Assembly: GCA_964632945.1 (NCBI GenBank)
Contig: CAZWCX010000014.1
Coordinates: 1-64,000, forward strand
From: CAZWCX01 sp964632945
GTDB taxonomy: Bacteria > Planctomycetota > MHYJ01 > WSZJ01 > CAZWCX01
DNA: 64,000 nucleotides
Direction of reading: 5' to 3'
Shown piece after piece: positions 20,312 through 29,296 of the stretch. A program made the translations under genes and the position numbers. The first letter of the stretch is position 1. Every line of letters starts with the position of its first letter. The notes under the pieces are model-generated. The model saw only the letters and a program-made list of their open reading frames with translations, was not told the DNA's origin and did no database searches.

Positions 20312-20337
20312 CCGGCCGCGCGGGGGTGCGCGGCCGG
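20312..20337. terminator. Convergent terminator hairpin
   Basis: A perfect 10-bp stem, CCGGCCGCGC (20312-20321) with GCGCGGCCGG (20328-20337), and a GGGGGT loop lie between the converging nitrilase and Usp genes. Confidence 0.55.
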
Positions 20338-20355
20338 AGGGCGCGATGCGCGGGG

Positions 20356-21291
20356 CTACTTCTTGCGCGCGCCCTTTCCCTTCTTCTCCAGCACGTCGTG
20401 ACGCACGACCAGCAGCGGCCGGTCGGACTCCTGCACGATCCGGCTCGCCAGCGCGCCGTGCAGCAGATGCTCGAAGGCGCCGTGGCCGTGGACCCGCAGG
20501 GCGAGCAGGTCCACCTTCTCCGCGCGGGCCGCCTTCAGGATCGGGGCGGGCGGGCGCCCACGCACGAGCACCTCGCGGGTGGGGACGCCGCTTCGCCGCA
20601 GTTTCCCCGCGAGGTCGCGAAACCGCTGCTTCACCGACTTCTCGTGCCGCGTCATCGTCTCCTCGAGTTCGCGGATCGCGCGGGTCTTGCGCGTGTGCCC
20701 CCACAGGTCGGCGTGCAATCGCTCGGCGTCGTCGAGCACCGCGAACGCATGGATCAGGCGCAGGCCCGCGCCGTGCTCGCGCGCCAGTTCCGACGCCAAC
20801 GGGAGGATGCGCTCCGACTCGTCGCTGCCGTCGAGGGGGACGCCGATGCGGGAGATCCCTTTCTTGCCGGGAGCGGCGCACCCCGCCGGGACGACCAGGA
20901 CCGGGACGTGCGTGCCGTGCAGGACCGCCTCGGTCGTGCCGCCCAGCATCCGGCGTTCCAGCTTGTGCCCGCCCCGCGTCGCCAGCGCGATCAGGTCGCA
21001 GCCCTCGCGTCGCGCGGCCTCGATCAGGCGCCGGGCCACCGAGCCGAACCGGAGCAGGGTCTTCGGGCGGGGCTCGTACCGGCCCGCGATCTCCCGCAGA
21101 TAGGACTCGGCCGCGTCGGTGAACACCTGCAACGCCACCGCGCTCCCGTCCGGGCTCGGCGGGACCACGGGCTCCAGCACCCGCACCAGCAGCATCCGGG
21201 ACTTGGGAAACAGTTCGCGAACCCAGTCGATCACGGCTTCCGATTCCCGGCTGCCGTCGAGACCCACGAGGACGTGATCAAAGGCCGCCAT
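20356..21291 (-). CDS. Tandem universal stress protein (UspA x2)
   Basis: A 311-residue protein of two Usp domains: about 1-140 (FDHVLVGLDGSRESEAV to VPVLVVPAG) and about 150-305 (RIGVPLDGSDESERIL to RPLLVVRHD). The first domain ends in a GT-x-VPVLVV strand near the usual nucleotide site. The second has a long charged helical insert (ELEETMTRHEKSVKQRFRDLAGKL). The tail is Lys-rich. GGGGAGGAA precedes the ATG. Usp proteins bind ATP or AMP and act in general stress survival; no more specific role can be read. Confidence 0.85.
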   Translation of the reverse strand: MAAFDHVLVGLDGSRESEAVIDWVRELFPKSRMLLVRVLEPVVPPSPDGSAVALQVFTDAAESYLREIAGRYEPRPKTLLRFGSVARRLIEAARREGCDLIALATRGGHKLERRMLGGTTEAVLHGTHVPVLVVPAGCAAPGKKGISRIGVPLDGSDESERILPLASELAREHGAGLRLIHAFAVLDDAERLHADLWGHTRKTRAIRELEETMTRHEKSVKQRFRDLAGKLRRSGVPTREVLVRGRPPAPILKAARAEKVDLLALRVHGHGAFEHLLHGALASRIVQESDRPLLVVRHDVLEKKGKGARKK

Positions 21292-21420
21292 GTTTCCTCC
21301 CCTTTTGCCGAGGTTCTGGACCTGCCGCGCGCGCGGAGTTTCCTTCCGAACGCGCGCAGGATACCCTGCCGGGCCTCCCCCCCGCAAGCGATCGGTGGTG
21401 CGCGAAAGACCCGAACGGAC

Positions 21421-21449
21421 TTGTCCAGACGCCGGGTGCGTGATATCCT
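21421..21449 (+). promoter_or_regulatory. Promoter of the TlpA-nrfHA operon
   Basis: TTGTCC (21421-21426) and TATCCT (21444-21449) are 17 bases apart, about 37 bases before the ATG at 21486. Confidence 0.45.
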
Positions 21450-21485
21450 GTGCCTCTTTCCCGACGCATCAGGGAGCCCGCCGCC

Positions 21486-22445
21486 ATGTCCGCGCTGCCC
21501 CGTCCAGCCCTCTTCCTGGTGATCGCGGGCCTCGCCGCCTGCGCCGCCGCCGGTTGGGCGGGCAACAAGGCCCAAGTCGGCGGCGCCGCCCCCGGATTCC
21601 AGGTCAGCGCCTACCCCGATGGGCGGCCCGTCACGCTCGATGCGTTGCACGGAACCCCTGCGATCCTGGAATTCTGGAGCACCCAGTGCGGCCGCTGTCG
21701 GGCCGTGATTCCGCACCTGGCCGACCTGCGCGCGCGCCACGCCCCCGAAGACCTGGCGATCCTGGCCGTCACGGAGGAGTCCGCCGAACAGATCCGGGAA
21801 TTCGTCGCCGGCGCCGGCATCAACTACGAAGTCGGTTTGGACCCGGGATACAAGGCGCACGGCGAGTATGGAGTGAAGGACTACCCCCTCGGCTTCGTCC
21901 TGGACCCCGAAGGCAGGATCGCCTTCGAGGGCGCCCCCGGGACGCCGGCGTTCGACGCCGCGGTGGAGGCGGTGGTCGCCGAGGTGGCCGCCCGGCGCCC
22001 CTTCGGGCGGTACTACGCGGCGCTGGTCGAGCGGGGCGAGGGCCAGGACTCGGTCCTGCTCGAGGCGACCCTCACGGCGGGACCGAAGGCGCCCCGCCGC
22101 TCCCTCTCCATCGACGTCATGGGCGCCCACTACGAAGCCCAGACCGCCGGCGGGGCGGTCCGCCGTGCCGACCTGCCCCTCACCGACGCTGAACGCGCGG
22201 ACCTGATGGCGGCCCTGCGGGGCGCCGACCTGGCGCGCCAGCCACGCGGGTACGGTGCGGTCAAGCCGGGCTCCGCCCTCGCCGAAATCACCGTCCTCTT
22301 CGGCGCCGACGCCGTCAAGACCGTGGTGCTCGCCCCCGCCGCGGGCGCCTACCGGAACAAGGGCGCCGGCGTCCCGCCCGCGGTCGCCGCCCTCTGGAAA
22401 CGACTCGAGCCCCTGCTGCAGCGGGGCGAAGCGAGGGCGCGGTGA
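21486..22445 (+). CDS. TlpA-like thioredoxin-fold lipoprotein
   Basis: A 319-residue exported protein. The N-terminus ends in LAAC, a lipobox, so it is probably a lipoprotein. Residues 30-165 are a TlpA/ResA-type thioredoxin domain with C68-G-R-C71 in EFWSTQCGRC and the cis-Pro loop at KDYPLGFV. Residues 175-315 form an extra beta-rich domain I do not recognise. Its stop overlaps the nrfH start (GTGA), so it is translationally coupled to the cytochromes. ResA-like proteins keep apocytochrome haem-binding Cys reduced for maturation, which suits nine-haem NrfHA production; this role is inferred. Confidence 0.82.
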   Translation: MSALPRPALFLVIAGLAACAAAGWAGNKAQVGGAAPGFQVSAYPDGRPVTLDALHGTPAILEFWSTQCGRCRAVIPHLADLRARHAPEDLAILAVTEESAEQIREFVAGAGINYEVGLDPGYKAHGEYGVKDYPLGFVLDPEGRIAFEGAPGTPAFDAAVEAVVAEVAARRPFGRYYAALVERGEGQDSVLLEATLTAGPKAPRRSLSIDVMGAHYEAQTAGGAVRRADLPLTDAERADLMAALRGADLARQPRGYGAVKPGSALAEITVLFGADAVKTVVLAPAAGAYRNKGAGVPPAVAALWKRLEPLLQRGEARAR

Positions 22446-22888
22446 TTCCCCGAATCGCGCTTGCCGCGCTCCTCGGCCTGCTGGCCGGCCTCGGCGGCTA
22501 TACGTTCTTCTATGCGCAGGGGATCTCGTACTTCAGCAACGACCCGCGCGCCTGCGTGAATTGCCACATCATGCGCGAGGCTCACGAAGGATGGCTCAAG
22601 GCCAGCCATCACGCCCATGCGACCTGCAACGACTGTCACGTGCCCCAGGACTTCCTCGGCAAGTACGTGTCCAAGGCAGTCAATGGGTACAACCACTCCA
22701 AGGGATTCACCCTCCAGGATTTCCATGAGCCGCTCCGGATCACTCCGGCCAACCGGAAGGCCTTGCGCGAGAACTGCCTGCGCTGCCACGCGAATCTGGT
22801 CGGGGAACTCGTGGTCCACGACCGTGCCGGGGACGTCCTGGATTGCGTCCGGTGCCATGCCCGCGTCGGGCACGGCCCCATCCGTTGA
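22442..22888 (+). CDS. nrfH: NrfH-type tetrahaem cytochrome c, quinol-oxidising subunit
   Basis: A 148-residue protein with an uncleaved N-terminal membrane anchor (residues 2-20) and four CxxCH sites: C38VNCH, C62NDCH, C112LRCH and C135VRCH. Met44 and the H-x-x-W region after haem 1 are as in NapC/NrfH proteins. It takes electrons from menaquinol and passes them to the nitrite reductase encoded next. It starts with GTG, overlapping the preceding stop. Size, haem count and gene order match NrfH. Confidence 0.93.
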   Translation: MIPRIALAALLGLLAGLGGYTFFYAQGISYFSNDPRACVNCHIMREAHEGWLKASHHAHATCNDCHVPQDFLGKYVSKAVNGYNHSKGFTLQDFHEPLRITPANRKALRENCLRCHANLVGELVVHDRAGDVLDCVRCHARVGHGPIR

Positions 22889-22899
22889 GCGAGTTGCCG

Positions 22900-24348
22900 A
22901 TGACCGAGTCCGCCGTTCCGACCTCCGGTTCGACCCCCTCCCCCTGGAAGCGCCGCCTGCTCTACGCCGTGGCCCTGGGGGGCACCGCCGTCGCCACCGT
23001 CGGCGTCATGCTCCTGCGCGAGAACATTGCCGAACGGAAGGCGGAGGCCCGCCAGGTGGTGTTCAAGGTCGTGAACCTGACCGAGGACACGATCGATCCC
23101 GCCGAGTGGGGCAAGAACTTCCCGCGTCAGTACGACTCCTTCCGCCGCACCGTCGACACCGAGCGTACGCGCCACGGCGGCAGCGACGCCTTTCAGAAGC
23201 TGGACGACGACCCGCGCTGGCGCGTCCTTTTCGAGGGGTATGCCTTCTCCGTGGATTACCGCGAAGAACGCGGCCACGCGTACATGCTGTCGGACCAGGA
23301 GGAGACCGAGCGGGTCAAGCGCTTTCCCCAGCCGGGCGCATGCCTGCACTGCCACTCCTCGGTTCTGCCCGCCTACCGCGCGAAGGGGCGCGAGGCCGGC
23401 ATCCCGGACGACCGGCCGGCGGAGCAGATCCGCAAGGGGTTCGAGGTGGTTTGCGCCATGCCCTACCCGGAGGCCCGACCGCTGGTCACCCATCCGGTCT
23501 CCTGCGTCGATTGCCACGAGCCCGAATCGCTGCAACTGCGCATCACGCGACCGGCCTTCCTGGACGGGATCCGCGCGCTGGCGAAGAGCGGGGCGGCCGT
23601 GCCTCACCTGCCCAGCGTGGAGCGCTGGCGAAAGAACCCCGGCAGCGGCGAGTATGAACCCAACGCAATGGCGTCGCGGCAGGAGTTGCGTTCCCTCGTC
23701 TGCGCCCAGTGCCACGTCGAGTACTACTTTAAGGGCGAAGGAAAGCGGCTGACCTATCCCTGGTCCAAAGGCCTCCGGGTCGAGGAAATCGAGGCGGCCT
23801 ACGATGAGGCGGGGTGGAAGGATTGGAAACACCCGCGCACGGGCGCCGCGCTGCTCAAGGCCCAACATCCCGAATTCGAGCTTTGGAGCCAGGGGATCCA
23901 TGCGCGCAGCGGCGTCTCGTGCGCCGATTGCCACATGCCGTACGTGCGCGAGGGGGCGATCAAGGTCAGCGACCATCACGTGCGGAGTCCGCTGCTTCAC
24001 GTCTCACGCTCGTGCGAGACCTGCCATCGCTACTCCGAGCAGGAGCTCCTCGCCCGCGCCGCCGCGATCCAGGACCGTACGCGGGACCTGATGACGCGGG
24101 CGGAGGAGGCGGTGGTGGCGCTGATTCGCGCCGTGGAGGACGCGGCCGGGGCGGGGATCCCGGAGGCGGACCTCGAGCCGGCGCGCGGACTGCACCGCCG
24201 GGCCGAATGGCGGCTCGACTTCGTGGCCGCGGAGAACTCGATGGGGTTCCACGCGCCGCAGGAGTCGGCGCGGATCCTGGCCGAGGCGATCGACTTCGCC
24301 CGCCAGGGGGAAAACGCCGTCTGGCGGCTGCGGGCCGGCAAGAAATGA
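22900..24348 (+). CDS. nrfA: Pentahaem cytochrome c nitrite reductase NrfA, CxxCH type
   Basis: A 482-residue ammonia-forming nitrite reductase. A signal anchor lies at about 20-40. Five haem sites appear in order: C148LHCH, CVDCH, CAQCH, CADCH and CETCH. Active-site landmarks are the Arg in EERGHAY, the Tyr in CHVEYYF and the His in QGIHARSGVSC. The calcium-site region GKRLTYPWSKG is present. The first, catalytic haem has CxxCH rather than the classical CxxCK, so Lys ligation is lost or replaced by His as in the CxxCH clade of NrfA; the CcmI/NrfEFG Lys-haem lyase would not be needed. The ATG at 22900 is 11 bases after the nrfH stop. Confidence 0.92.
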   Translation: MTESAVPTSGSTPSPWKRRLLYAVALGGTAVATVGVMLLRENIAERKAEARQVVFKVVNLTEDTIDPAEWGKNFPRQYDSFRRTVDTERTRHGGSDAFQKLDDDPRWRVLFEGYAFSVDYREERGHAYMLSDQEETERVKRFPQPGACLHCHSSVLPAYRAKGREAGIPDDRPAEQIRKGFEVVCAMPYPEARPLVTHPVSCVDCHEPESLQLRITRPAFLDGIRALAKSGAAVPHLPSVERWRKNPGSGEYEPNAMASRQELRSLVCAQCHVEYYFKGEGKRLTYPWSKGLRVEEIEAAYDEAGWKDWKHPRTGAALLKAQHPEFELWSQGIHARSGVSCADCHMPYVREGAIKVSDHHVRSPLLHVSRSCETCHRYSEQELLARAAAIQDRTRDLMTRAEEAVVALIRAVEDAAGAGIPEADLEPARGLHRRAEWRLDFVAAENSMGFHAPQESARILAEAIDFARQGENAVWRLRAGKK

Positions 24349-24357
24349 CCCGGCCCG

Positions 24358-24387
24358 TTGACCCCGCCGGTCCCGCCCTCCTATAAT
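24358..24387 (+). promoter_or_regulatory. Sigma70 promoter of valS
   Basis: TTGACC (24358-24363) and a perfect TATAAT (24382-24387) are separated by 18 bases, 69 bases before the valS ATG. This is the clearest promoter in the window. Confidence 0.7.
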
Positions 24388-24456
24388 GCCCCACCCGCGG
24401 CGCCCCCCGGGGGCTTCGCCGGCCGACCGTTCCGATCCGGATGATGGGGGAGATCC

Positions 24457-27120
24457 ATGCCCAGGGAGATTCCGACGCGATTCGACTCCGCGACCGTGGA
24501 GCCGCGGGTCTATTCCTTCTGGGAGGGAAAGGGCTGGTTCCAGGGACGCGTCCGTCCCGGCGCGCCCCGCTTTTGCGAGGTGATCCCCCCGCCCAACATC
24601 ACCGGCATTCTCCACATGGGGCACGTCCTCGACAACACGCCGCAGGACATCATGGCGCGCTGGAAGCGGATGCTGGGCTTCGAGGTCTCCTGGATCCCCG
24701 GGACCGACCATGCCGGGATCGCCACGCAGAACGTGGTCGAGAAGGAACTGCGCAAGCAGAAAATCCGCCGCCAGGACCTCGGCCGCGAGAAGTTCCTCGA
24801 ACGCGTCTGGGAGTGGCGGGAGAAGTACGGCCACACCATCATCACGCAACTCAAGCGTCTCGGTTGTTCCTGCGATTGGAGCCGAACGCGCTTCACCATG
24901 GACGACGGCCTTTCCGCCGCCGTGCTCGAGGTGTTTTGTCGGCTGTATGAAAAGGGGCTGATCTACCGGGGCGACTACATCGTGAACTGGTGCCCGCGCT
25001 GCCACACCGCCTTGTCCGACGAGGAGGCCGCCAAGGAGGAGATCGACGGCGGTCTTTATCCGATCTCCTACCCCGTGAAGGGAAGCGCGGAGAAGCTGAC
25101 GATCGCCACCACGCGGCCGGAGACCATGCTCGGCGACACCGCCGTGGCCGTGCATCCGGCGGATCCCCGCTATACCCACCTGATCGGCAAGACCGTGATC
25201 GTGCCGCTGGTCGAACGGGAAGTGCCGATCATCGCCGACGAGTACGTGGACCGGGAGTTCGGCACGGGGGCGCTCAAGATCACGCCCGCCCACGACCCGA
25301 ACGACTACTGGATCGGCAAGAAGCACGATCTGCCGTTCCTCAACGTGATGGCCCCCGACGCGCGGATGAACGAGAACGCCGGACCCTATCAGGGACTGAC
25401 GCGCGAGGAATGTCGGAAGAAGGTGTGGGAAGACCTCCAGGCAAAAGGCCTGGCGGGCGAGCGCAAGCCCCATCGCCATGCCGTGGGGCACTGCTACCGC
25501 TGCGAGACGATCATCGAGCCGTACCTGAGCAAGCAGTGGTTCGTGAAGATGCAACCGCTCGCGGCGCCCGGCATCCGCGTGGTCAAGGACGGCACGCTCA
25601 CCTTCTTCCCCGAGCGCTGGTCGAAGACCTACCTGGAGTGGATGGAGAACATCCGCGACTGGTGCATCAGCCGTCAGTTGTGGTGGGGCCACCGCATTCC
25701 GGTGTGGTACTGCGAGGAGTGCGACCACCTGACCGTGTGTCGTACCCCGCCGACGGCGTGCGGCGGGTGCCGTTCGTCCAGGATCCGCCAGGACGAGGAC
25801 GTGCTCGACACCTGGTTCTCGTCGTGGCTGTGGCCGTTCTCCACCCTCGGCTGGCCGGAGAAGACCCCGGACCTGGGTTACTTCTATCCGACCGACTGGC
25901 TGAATTCCGGCAAGGACATCATCTTCTTCTGGGTGGCCCGGATGATCATGGCCGGGCTGGAGTTCACCGGGACGGTGCCGTTCCGGCACGTCTACATCCA
26001 CTCGATCGCCCGCGACAACCAGAACCGGAAACTCTCGAAGTCGCTCGGAAACTCGCCGGACCCGATCGAACTCTTCGACAAGTTCGGCACCGATGCGGTC
26101 CGCTTCGGCATCATCGCCAACACGCCGATGGGGCAGGACGTGATCCTGTCCGACGAGGTGTACACGTACGGACGGAACTTCGTGACCAAGATCTGGAACG
26201 CCTGCCGGTTCCTGCTGCTGAACGTGCGGGACGACGATCGCCTGGACGGGCCCGCGGGGGACACCTTCGAAGACCGGTGGATCCTGTCCCGCCTGCATGC
26301 GGCGGCGGCCGATGCGACCGCCCGGCTGGAGGTGTACGACTTCGGCGAAGCGGCGCGTTCGCTCTACCAGTTCTTCTGGAGCGAGTTCTGCGACTGGTAC
26401 GTGGAAATGGTGAAGCCGCGCCTGGCCGAGGGCGCGGACCCGCAGGCACGGGCCGCCACGCTGCGAACGACGGTGGAATGCCTGTCGGTTTCGCTGCGGC
26501 TGCTTCATCCGTTCATCCCCTTCGTGACCGAGGAGATCTGGCAGCACTTCCGCAAGCTTCCGGGCCTCGAAGGGGGATTGGCGGAGAGCATCATGATCGC
26601 CCCCTGGCCGAAGACGGATGCGGCGCGGCGGAATCCGGACGCGGACGCGCACATGACGCTGGTGGAGGGTCTCGTGCGCGGCGTGCGGGACGTCCGCAAC
26701 AAGATGAACATCCCGCGCCCGACGCGGCTGCCCGCGATCGCCCACGCGCGCGACCAGGCGGCGGCGGACACCGTCCGCGCGCGCGCCGACCTGGTGACCC
26801 ACATGGCGAACCTGGAGCGGTTGGAGATCGGCGTGGGCCTGCCGCGTCCGCCCAAGTGCGCGACCGTGGTGGCCGGACCCGTGGAACTCTACCTGCCGCT
26901 CGAGGGCGTCATCGACCTGGACGCCGAGCGACGCCGGTTGAGCGGGCAGGCGGGCAAACTCGAACAGCAACTGGCGCAGGTGCGCGCCAAGTTGGAAAGC
27001 CCCGGTTTCAAGTCGAATGCGCCCGCCGAGGTCGTGGCCAAGGAACAGGCCCGGGCGGCCGAGGTCGAGGCCCAACTCGCGGGCGTGCGCGCCAGTCTCG
27101 CGGAGCTGGACCACGCGTAG
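24457..27120 (+). CDS. valS: Valyl-tRNA synthetase
   Basis: An 887-residue class I synthetase that charges tRNA-Val with valine. The HIGH motif is HMGH (53-56, in PPPNITGILHMGHVLDN). The KMSKS motif is KLSKS (525-529). The CP1 editing domain contains TTRPETMLGDTAVAVHP and the GTGALKITPAHDPND site that removes threonine. The C-terminal 65 residues are a coiled coil, as in bacterial ValRS. GGGGAG precedes the ATG, and length and domain order are standard. The gene is single with its own promoter. Confidence 0.97.
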   Translation: MPREIPTRFDSATVEPRVYSFWEGKGWFQGRVRPGAPRFCEVIPPPNITGILHMGHVLDNTPQDIMARWKRMLGFEVSWIPGTDHAGIATQNVVEKELRKQKIRRQDLGREKFLERVWEWREKYGHTIITQLKRLGCSCDWSRTRFTMDDGLSAAVLEVFCRLYEKGLIYRGDYIVNWCPRCHTALSDEEAAKEEIDGGLYPISYPVKGSAEKLTIATTRPETMLGDTAVAVHPADPRYTHLIGKTVIVPLVEREVPIIADEYVDREFGTGALKITPAHDPNDYWIGKKHDLPFLNVMAPDARMNENAGPYQGLTREECRKKVWEDLQAKGLAGERKPHRHAVGHCYRCETIIEPYLSKQWFVKMQPLAAPGIRVVKDGTLTFFPERWSKTYLEWMENIRDWCISRQLWWGHRIPVWYCEECDHLTVCRTPPTACGGCRSSRIRQDEDVLDTWFSSWLWPFSTLGWPEKTPDLGYFYPTDWLNSGKDIIFFWVARMIMAGLEFTGTVPFRHVYIHSIARDNQNRKLSKSLGNSPDPIELFDKFGTDAVRFGIIANTPMGQDVILSDEVYTYGRNFVTKIWNACRFLLLNVRDDDRLDGPAGDTFEDRWILSRLHAAAADATARLEVYDFGEAARSLYQFFWSEFCDWYVEMVKPRLAEGADPQARAATLRTTVECLSVSLRLLHPFIPFVTEEIWQHFRKLPGLEGGLAESIMIAPWPKTDAARRNPDADAHMTLVEGLVRGVRDVRNKMNIPRPTRLPAIAHARDQAAADTVRARADLVTHMANLERLEIGVGLPRPPKCATVVAGPVELYLPLEGVIDLDAERRRLSGQAGKLEQQLAQVRAKLESPGFKSNAPAEVVAKEQARAAEVEAQLAGVRASLAELDHA

Positions 27121-27125
27121 ACGCC

Positions 27126-27172
27126 GCGCGGGGACGGCGGGACCGGGTCACCCGGCCCGCCTCCGCGCGCGG
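27126..27172. terminator. Convergent terminator hairpin after valS
   Basis: GGCGGG-A-CCGGG pairs with CCCGG-CCCGCC around a TCA loop (core 27136-27161), extended by outer GCGCG arms. It lies between the converging valS and EF-hand genes. Confidence 0.55.
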
Positions 27173-27179
27173 GCAAGGT

Positions 27180-27953
27180 CTACTTGTCCTTCTTCTTGTC
27201 CGTGTCCTTCCCCTTGCCCTTGTCTTTGTCTTTGTCTTTGCCCTTCCCCTTGCCCTTTCCGTGATCGTCGTCGTCATCGCCGTCCCCGGCTTCCGACTTC
27301 CCCTTGCCCTTTCCCTTGCCGGGATGCTCCCCGTCCTTTCCCTTGCCCGGGTGCTCCCCCGCCTTGTCCTTCCCCTTCTTGGCCTTGCGCGCGGAATTGG
27401 CGGCCTTCAGCTTCCCGGCCTCGACCCGATCCAGTTGTCCGTTGCCGTCGGTGTCCCAGGTGGCCAGGATCTTGGTCTTCGCTTCGTCGCTCCGCGCCTT
27501 ATGGTCCGCCATCCGTTCGGCGAGCACGGCCTTCTCGGCGTCGTCGAGCGCGCCGTCGCCGTCGGCGTCGGCCTGCTTGGCAAGGGCGCGTTCGATGCCC
27601 ATTTCGCGATCGCGCTTGATGTCGAGGAGAAGTTTTCCCTTCTCCTCGGCGCTGAGTTTGCCGTCCCCGTCCGCGTCATACGTCGCCTTCCCGTCTTTCA
27701 GGCGTGTCACCAATGGCGAGTCCGGGACCAGCTCGCCGGCGTCGGCGGCCACGGCCGCCTCATCCATCAGGTCGTCGATGGCGGCGTCCACCGCCTCGGG
27801 GTGGCTCAGGTCCAAGGCGCCCCCATCGCCGATCACGTCCACGGACGCGGCCGGATCGCCGGCCTCCTCCGCGGGAGCAGGGGTGGGCGTGGCAAGAACG
27901 AGGGCCAGAGTCACGACGAGCGCAGGCAGCCAGGATCCGATGGGGCAAGACAT
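27180..27953 (-). CDS. Exported EF-hand calcium-binding protein with Lys/Gly-rich tail
   Basis: A 257-residue protein with a signal peptide (residues 1-28, ending PAPAEE). Three EF-hand loops are visible: DADGDGKLSAEE, DADGDGALDDAE and DTDGNGQLDRVE, each with ligands at positions 1, 3, 5 and 12. The last 75 residues are low-complexity Lys/Gly/Asp repeats with two EHPGKGK units. EF-hand proteins of this style are common among planctomycete secreted proteins. The tail could bind nucleic acid or acidic surfaces outside the cell; this is a guess. The tail repeats make the DNA here locally repetitive. Confidence 0.75.
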   Translation of the reverse strand: MSCPIGSWLPALVVTLALVLATPTPAPAEEAGDPAASVDVIGDGGALDLSHPEAVDAAIDDLMDEAAVAADAGELVPDSPLVTRLKDGKATYDADGDGKLSAEEKGKLLLDIKRDREMGIERALAKQADADGDGALDDAEKAVLAERMADHKARSDEAKTKILATWDTDGNGQLDRVEAGKLKAANSARKAKKGKDKAGEHPGKGKDGEHPGKGKGKGKSEAGDGDDDDDHGKGKGKGKDKDKDKGKGKDTDKKKDK

Positions 27954-28112
27954 GCTCTTCTCCTCAAGTAGCCGGCGAGCGCCGGAATTCCCCCCTGAAT
28001 GGCGAGTTCATCCCCCGCATTCTACCACGACCGCTTCCGGCGACAAGGCGCGGACCCCGCAAACACGCGCGCAAACTGCGTCGACGAGCGCGTCGACGGT
28101 TCCCTGAAATCC

Positions 28113-28142
28113 TTCCGCGGGTCGGCGACCGGTCCGTATAAT
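28113..28142 (+). promoter_or_regulatory. Promoter of the fructose-bisphosphatase gene
   Basis: A perfect TATAAT (28137-28142) follows TTCCGC (28113-28118) at 18 bases. The predicted start is about 45 bases before the ATG at 28194. The -35 is weak. Confidence 0.5.
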
Positions 28143-28193
28143 GGCCTCCCCATCCACGTGCCGCCCCGGATGCCCGTTCCGCGGAGGATCTGC

Positions 28194-29228
28194 ATGGCCA
28201 GCACCAAACCCAAGAAAATCGTCACGCTCCAGCGCCACATCATGGAGGCCCAGAGCCTGCACCCGCAGGCGACCGGTGAATTCACCCGGCTGCTCTGGGA
28301 CCTGACCCTCGCCATCAAGATGATCGCCTGGGAGGTCAATCGCGCCGGGCTCGTGAAGGACATCCTCGGCGCGACCGACGACCAGAACATCAGCGGCGAC
28401 AAGGTCATGAAGCTGGACGTCTACGCGCAGCAGCGCATCTACCAGGCGATGGACCACGGCGGCCATCTTTGCTGCATGGCCAGCGAGGAAGTGGAGGATG
28501 TCATCCCCATCCCCAAGAACTTCCCGCGCGGCAAGTACGTGCTCATGTTCGATCCGCTCGACGGCTCCTCGAACATCGAGGCGAACGTGAGCGTGGGGAC
28601 GATCTTCTCCATTCACCGCAAGGTCACCCCCGGGCCCGACGGCGGCGTGGAGGACTGTCTGCAGAAGGGTTCGCAGCAGGTCGCCGCGGGGTACGTCATC
28701 TACGGCTCGAGCACGATGCTCGTTTACACGACCGGTCAGGGCGTCCACGGCTTCACCCTCGACCCGAGCGTCGGCGAGTTCCTGCTCTCGCACGAGAACA
28801 TCCAGACACCCACGCGCGGCAAGATCTACAGCATCAACGAGGGGAACGCCTGTTTCTGGGACGAGGGGACGCTGAACTACATCCGCTGGATCAAGCAGTT
28901 GGACCCCAAGACCAGCCGCCCCTACTCGTGCCGGTATGTCGGCTCGCTGGTGGCCGACTTCCACCGGAACATCCTCTACGGGGGTATTTTCCTGTATCCG
29001 GCGGACATGCGGGACCCGAAGAACCCGAAGGGAAAACTGCGGCTCCTCTACGAGGCGGCCCCGCTCGCCTTCATCGTCGAGCAGGCGGGCGGACGCGCCG
29101 GCACCGGCGCGGAGCGGATTCTCGACATCCAGCCCAAGCAGTTGCACCAGAAGGTGCCGCTGGTCATCGGCAGCCGGGACGAGGTGGAGCTGTACGAGCA
29201 GTTCTTCCAGGGGAAGCGGAAGGATTAG
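28194..29228 (+). CDS. fbp: Class I fructose-1,6-bisphosphatase
   Basis: A 344-residue class I FBPase that hydrolyses fructose 1,6-bisphosphate to fructose 6-phosphate in gluconeogenesis. The metal and phosphate site DPLDGSSNIEANVSVGTIFS is intact, as are the YGSSTMLVYTTG and YPADMRDPKNPKGKLRLLYE regions that bind sugar phosphate. GCGGAGG is placed before the ATG. The frame is open upstream to 27999, but that stretch is promoter DNA. The SDR gene follows 68 bases later. Confidence 0.95.
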   Translation: MASTKPKKIVTLQRHIMEAQSLHPQATGEFTRLLWDLTLAIKMIAWEVNRAGLVKDILGATDDQNISGDKVMKLDVYAQQRIYQAMDHGGHLCCMASEEVEDVIPIPKNFPRGKYVLMFDPLDGSSNIEANVSVGTIFSIHRKVTPGPDGGVEDCLQKGSQQVAAGYVIYGSSTMLVYTTGQGVHGFTLDPSVGEFLLSHENIQTPTRGKIYSINEGNACFWDEGTLNYIRWIKQLDPKTSRPYSCRYVGSLVADFHRNILYGGIFLYPADMRDPKNPKGKLRLLYEAAPLAFIVEQAGGRAGTGAERILDIQPKQLHQKVPLVIGSRDEVELYEQFFQGKRKD

Positions 29229-29296
29229 GCCGCCCGAATCCCCGGCGGCCGCGGGTGGCCCGGGTTTCGGGAAACATGCCGGAGCGAGGCGGGGAC

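Noticed and set aside
27190..27420. Possible CRISPR or tandem array
   Set aside because: The repeats encode Lys/Gly/Asp units at the tail of the EF-hand protein; units are short, irregular and in frame.
24990..27971. 993-codon plus frame across valS and beyond
   Set aside because: Shadow of valS in another frame; it also runs across the convergent terminator.
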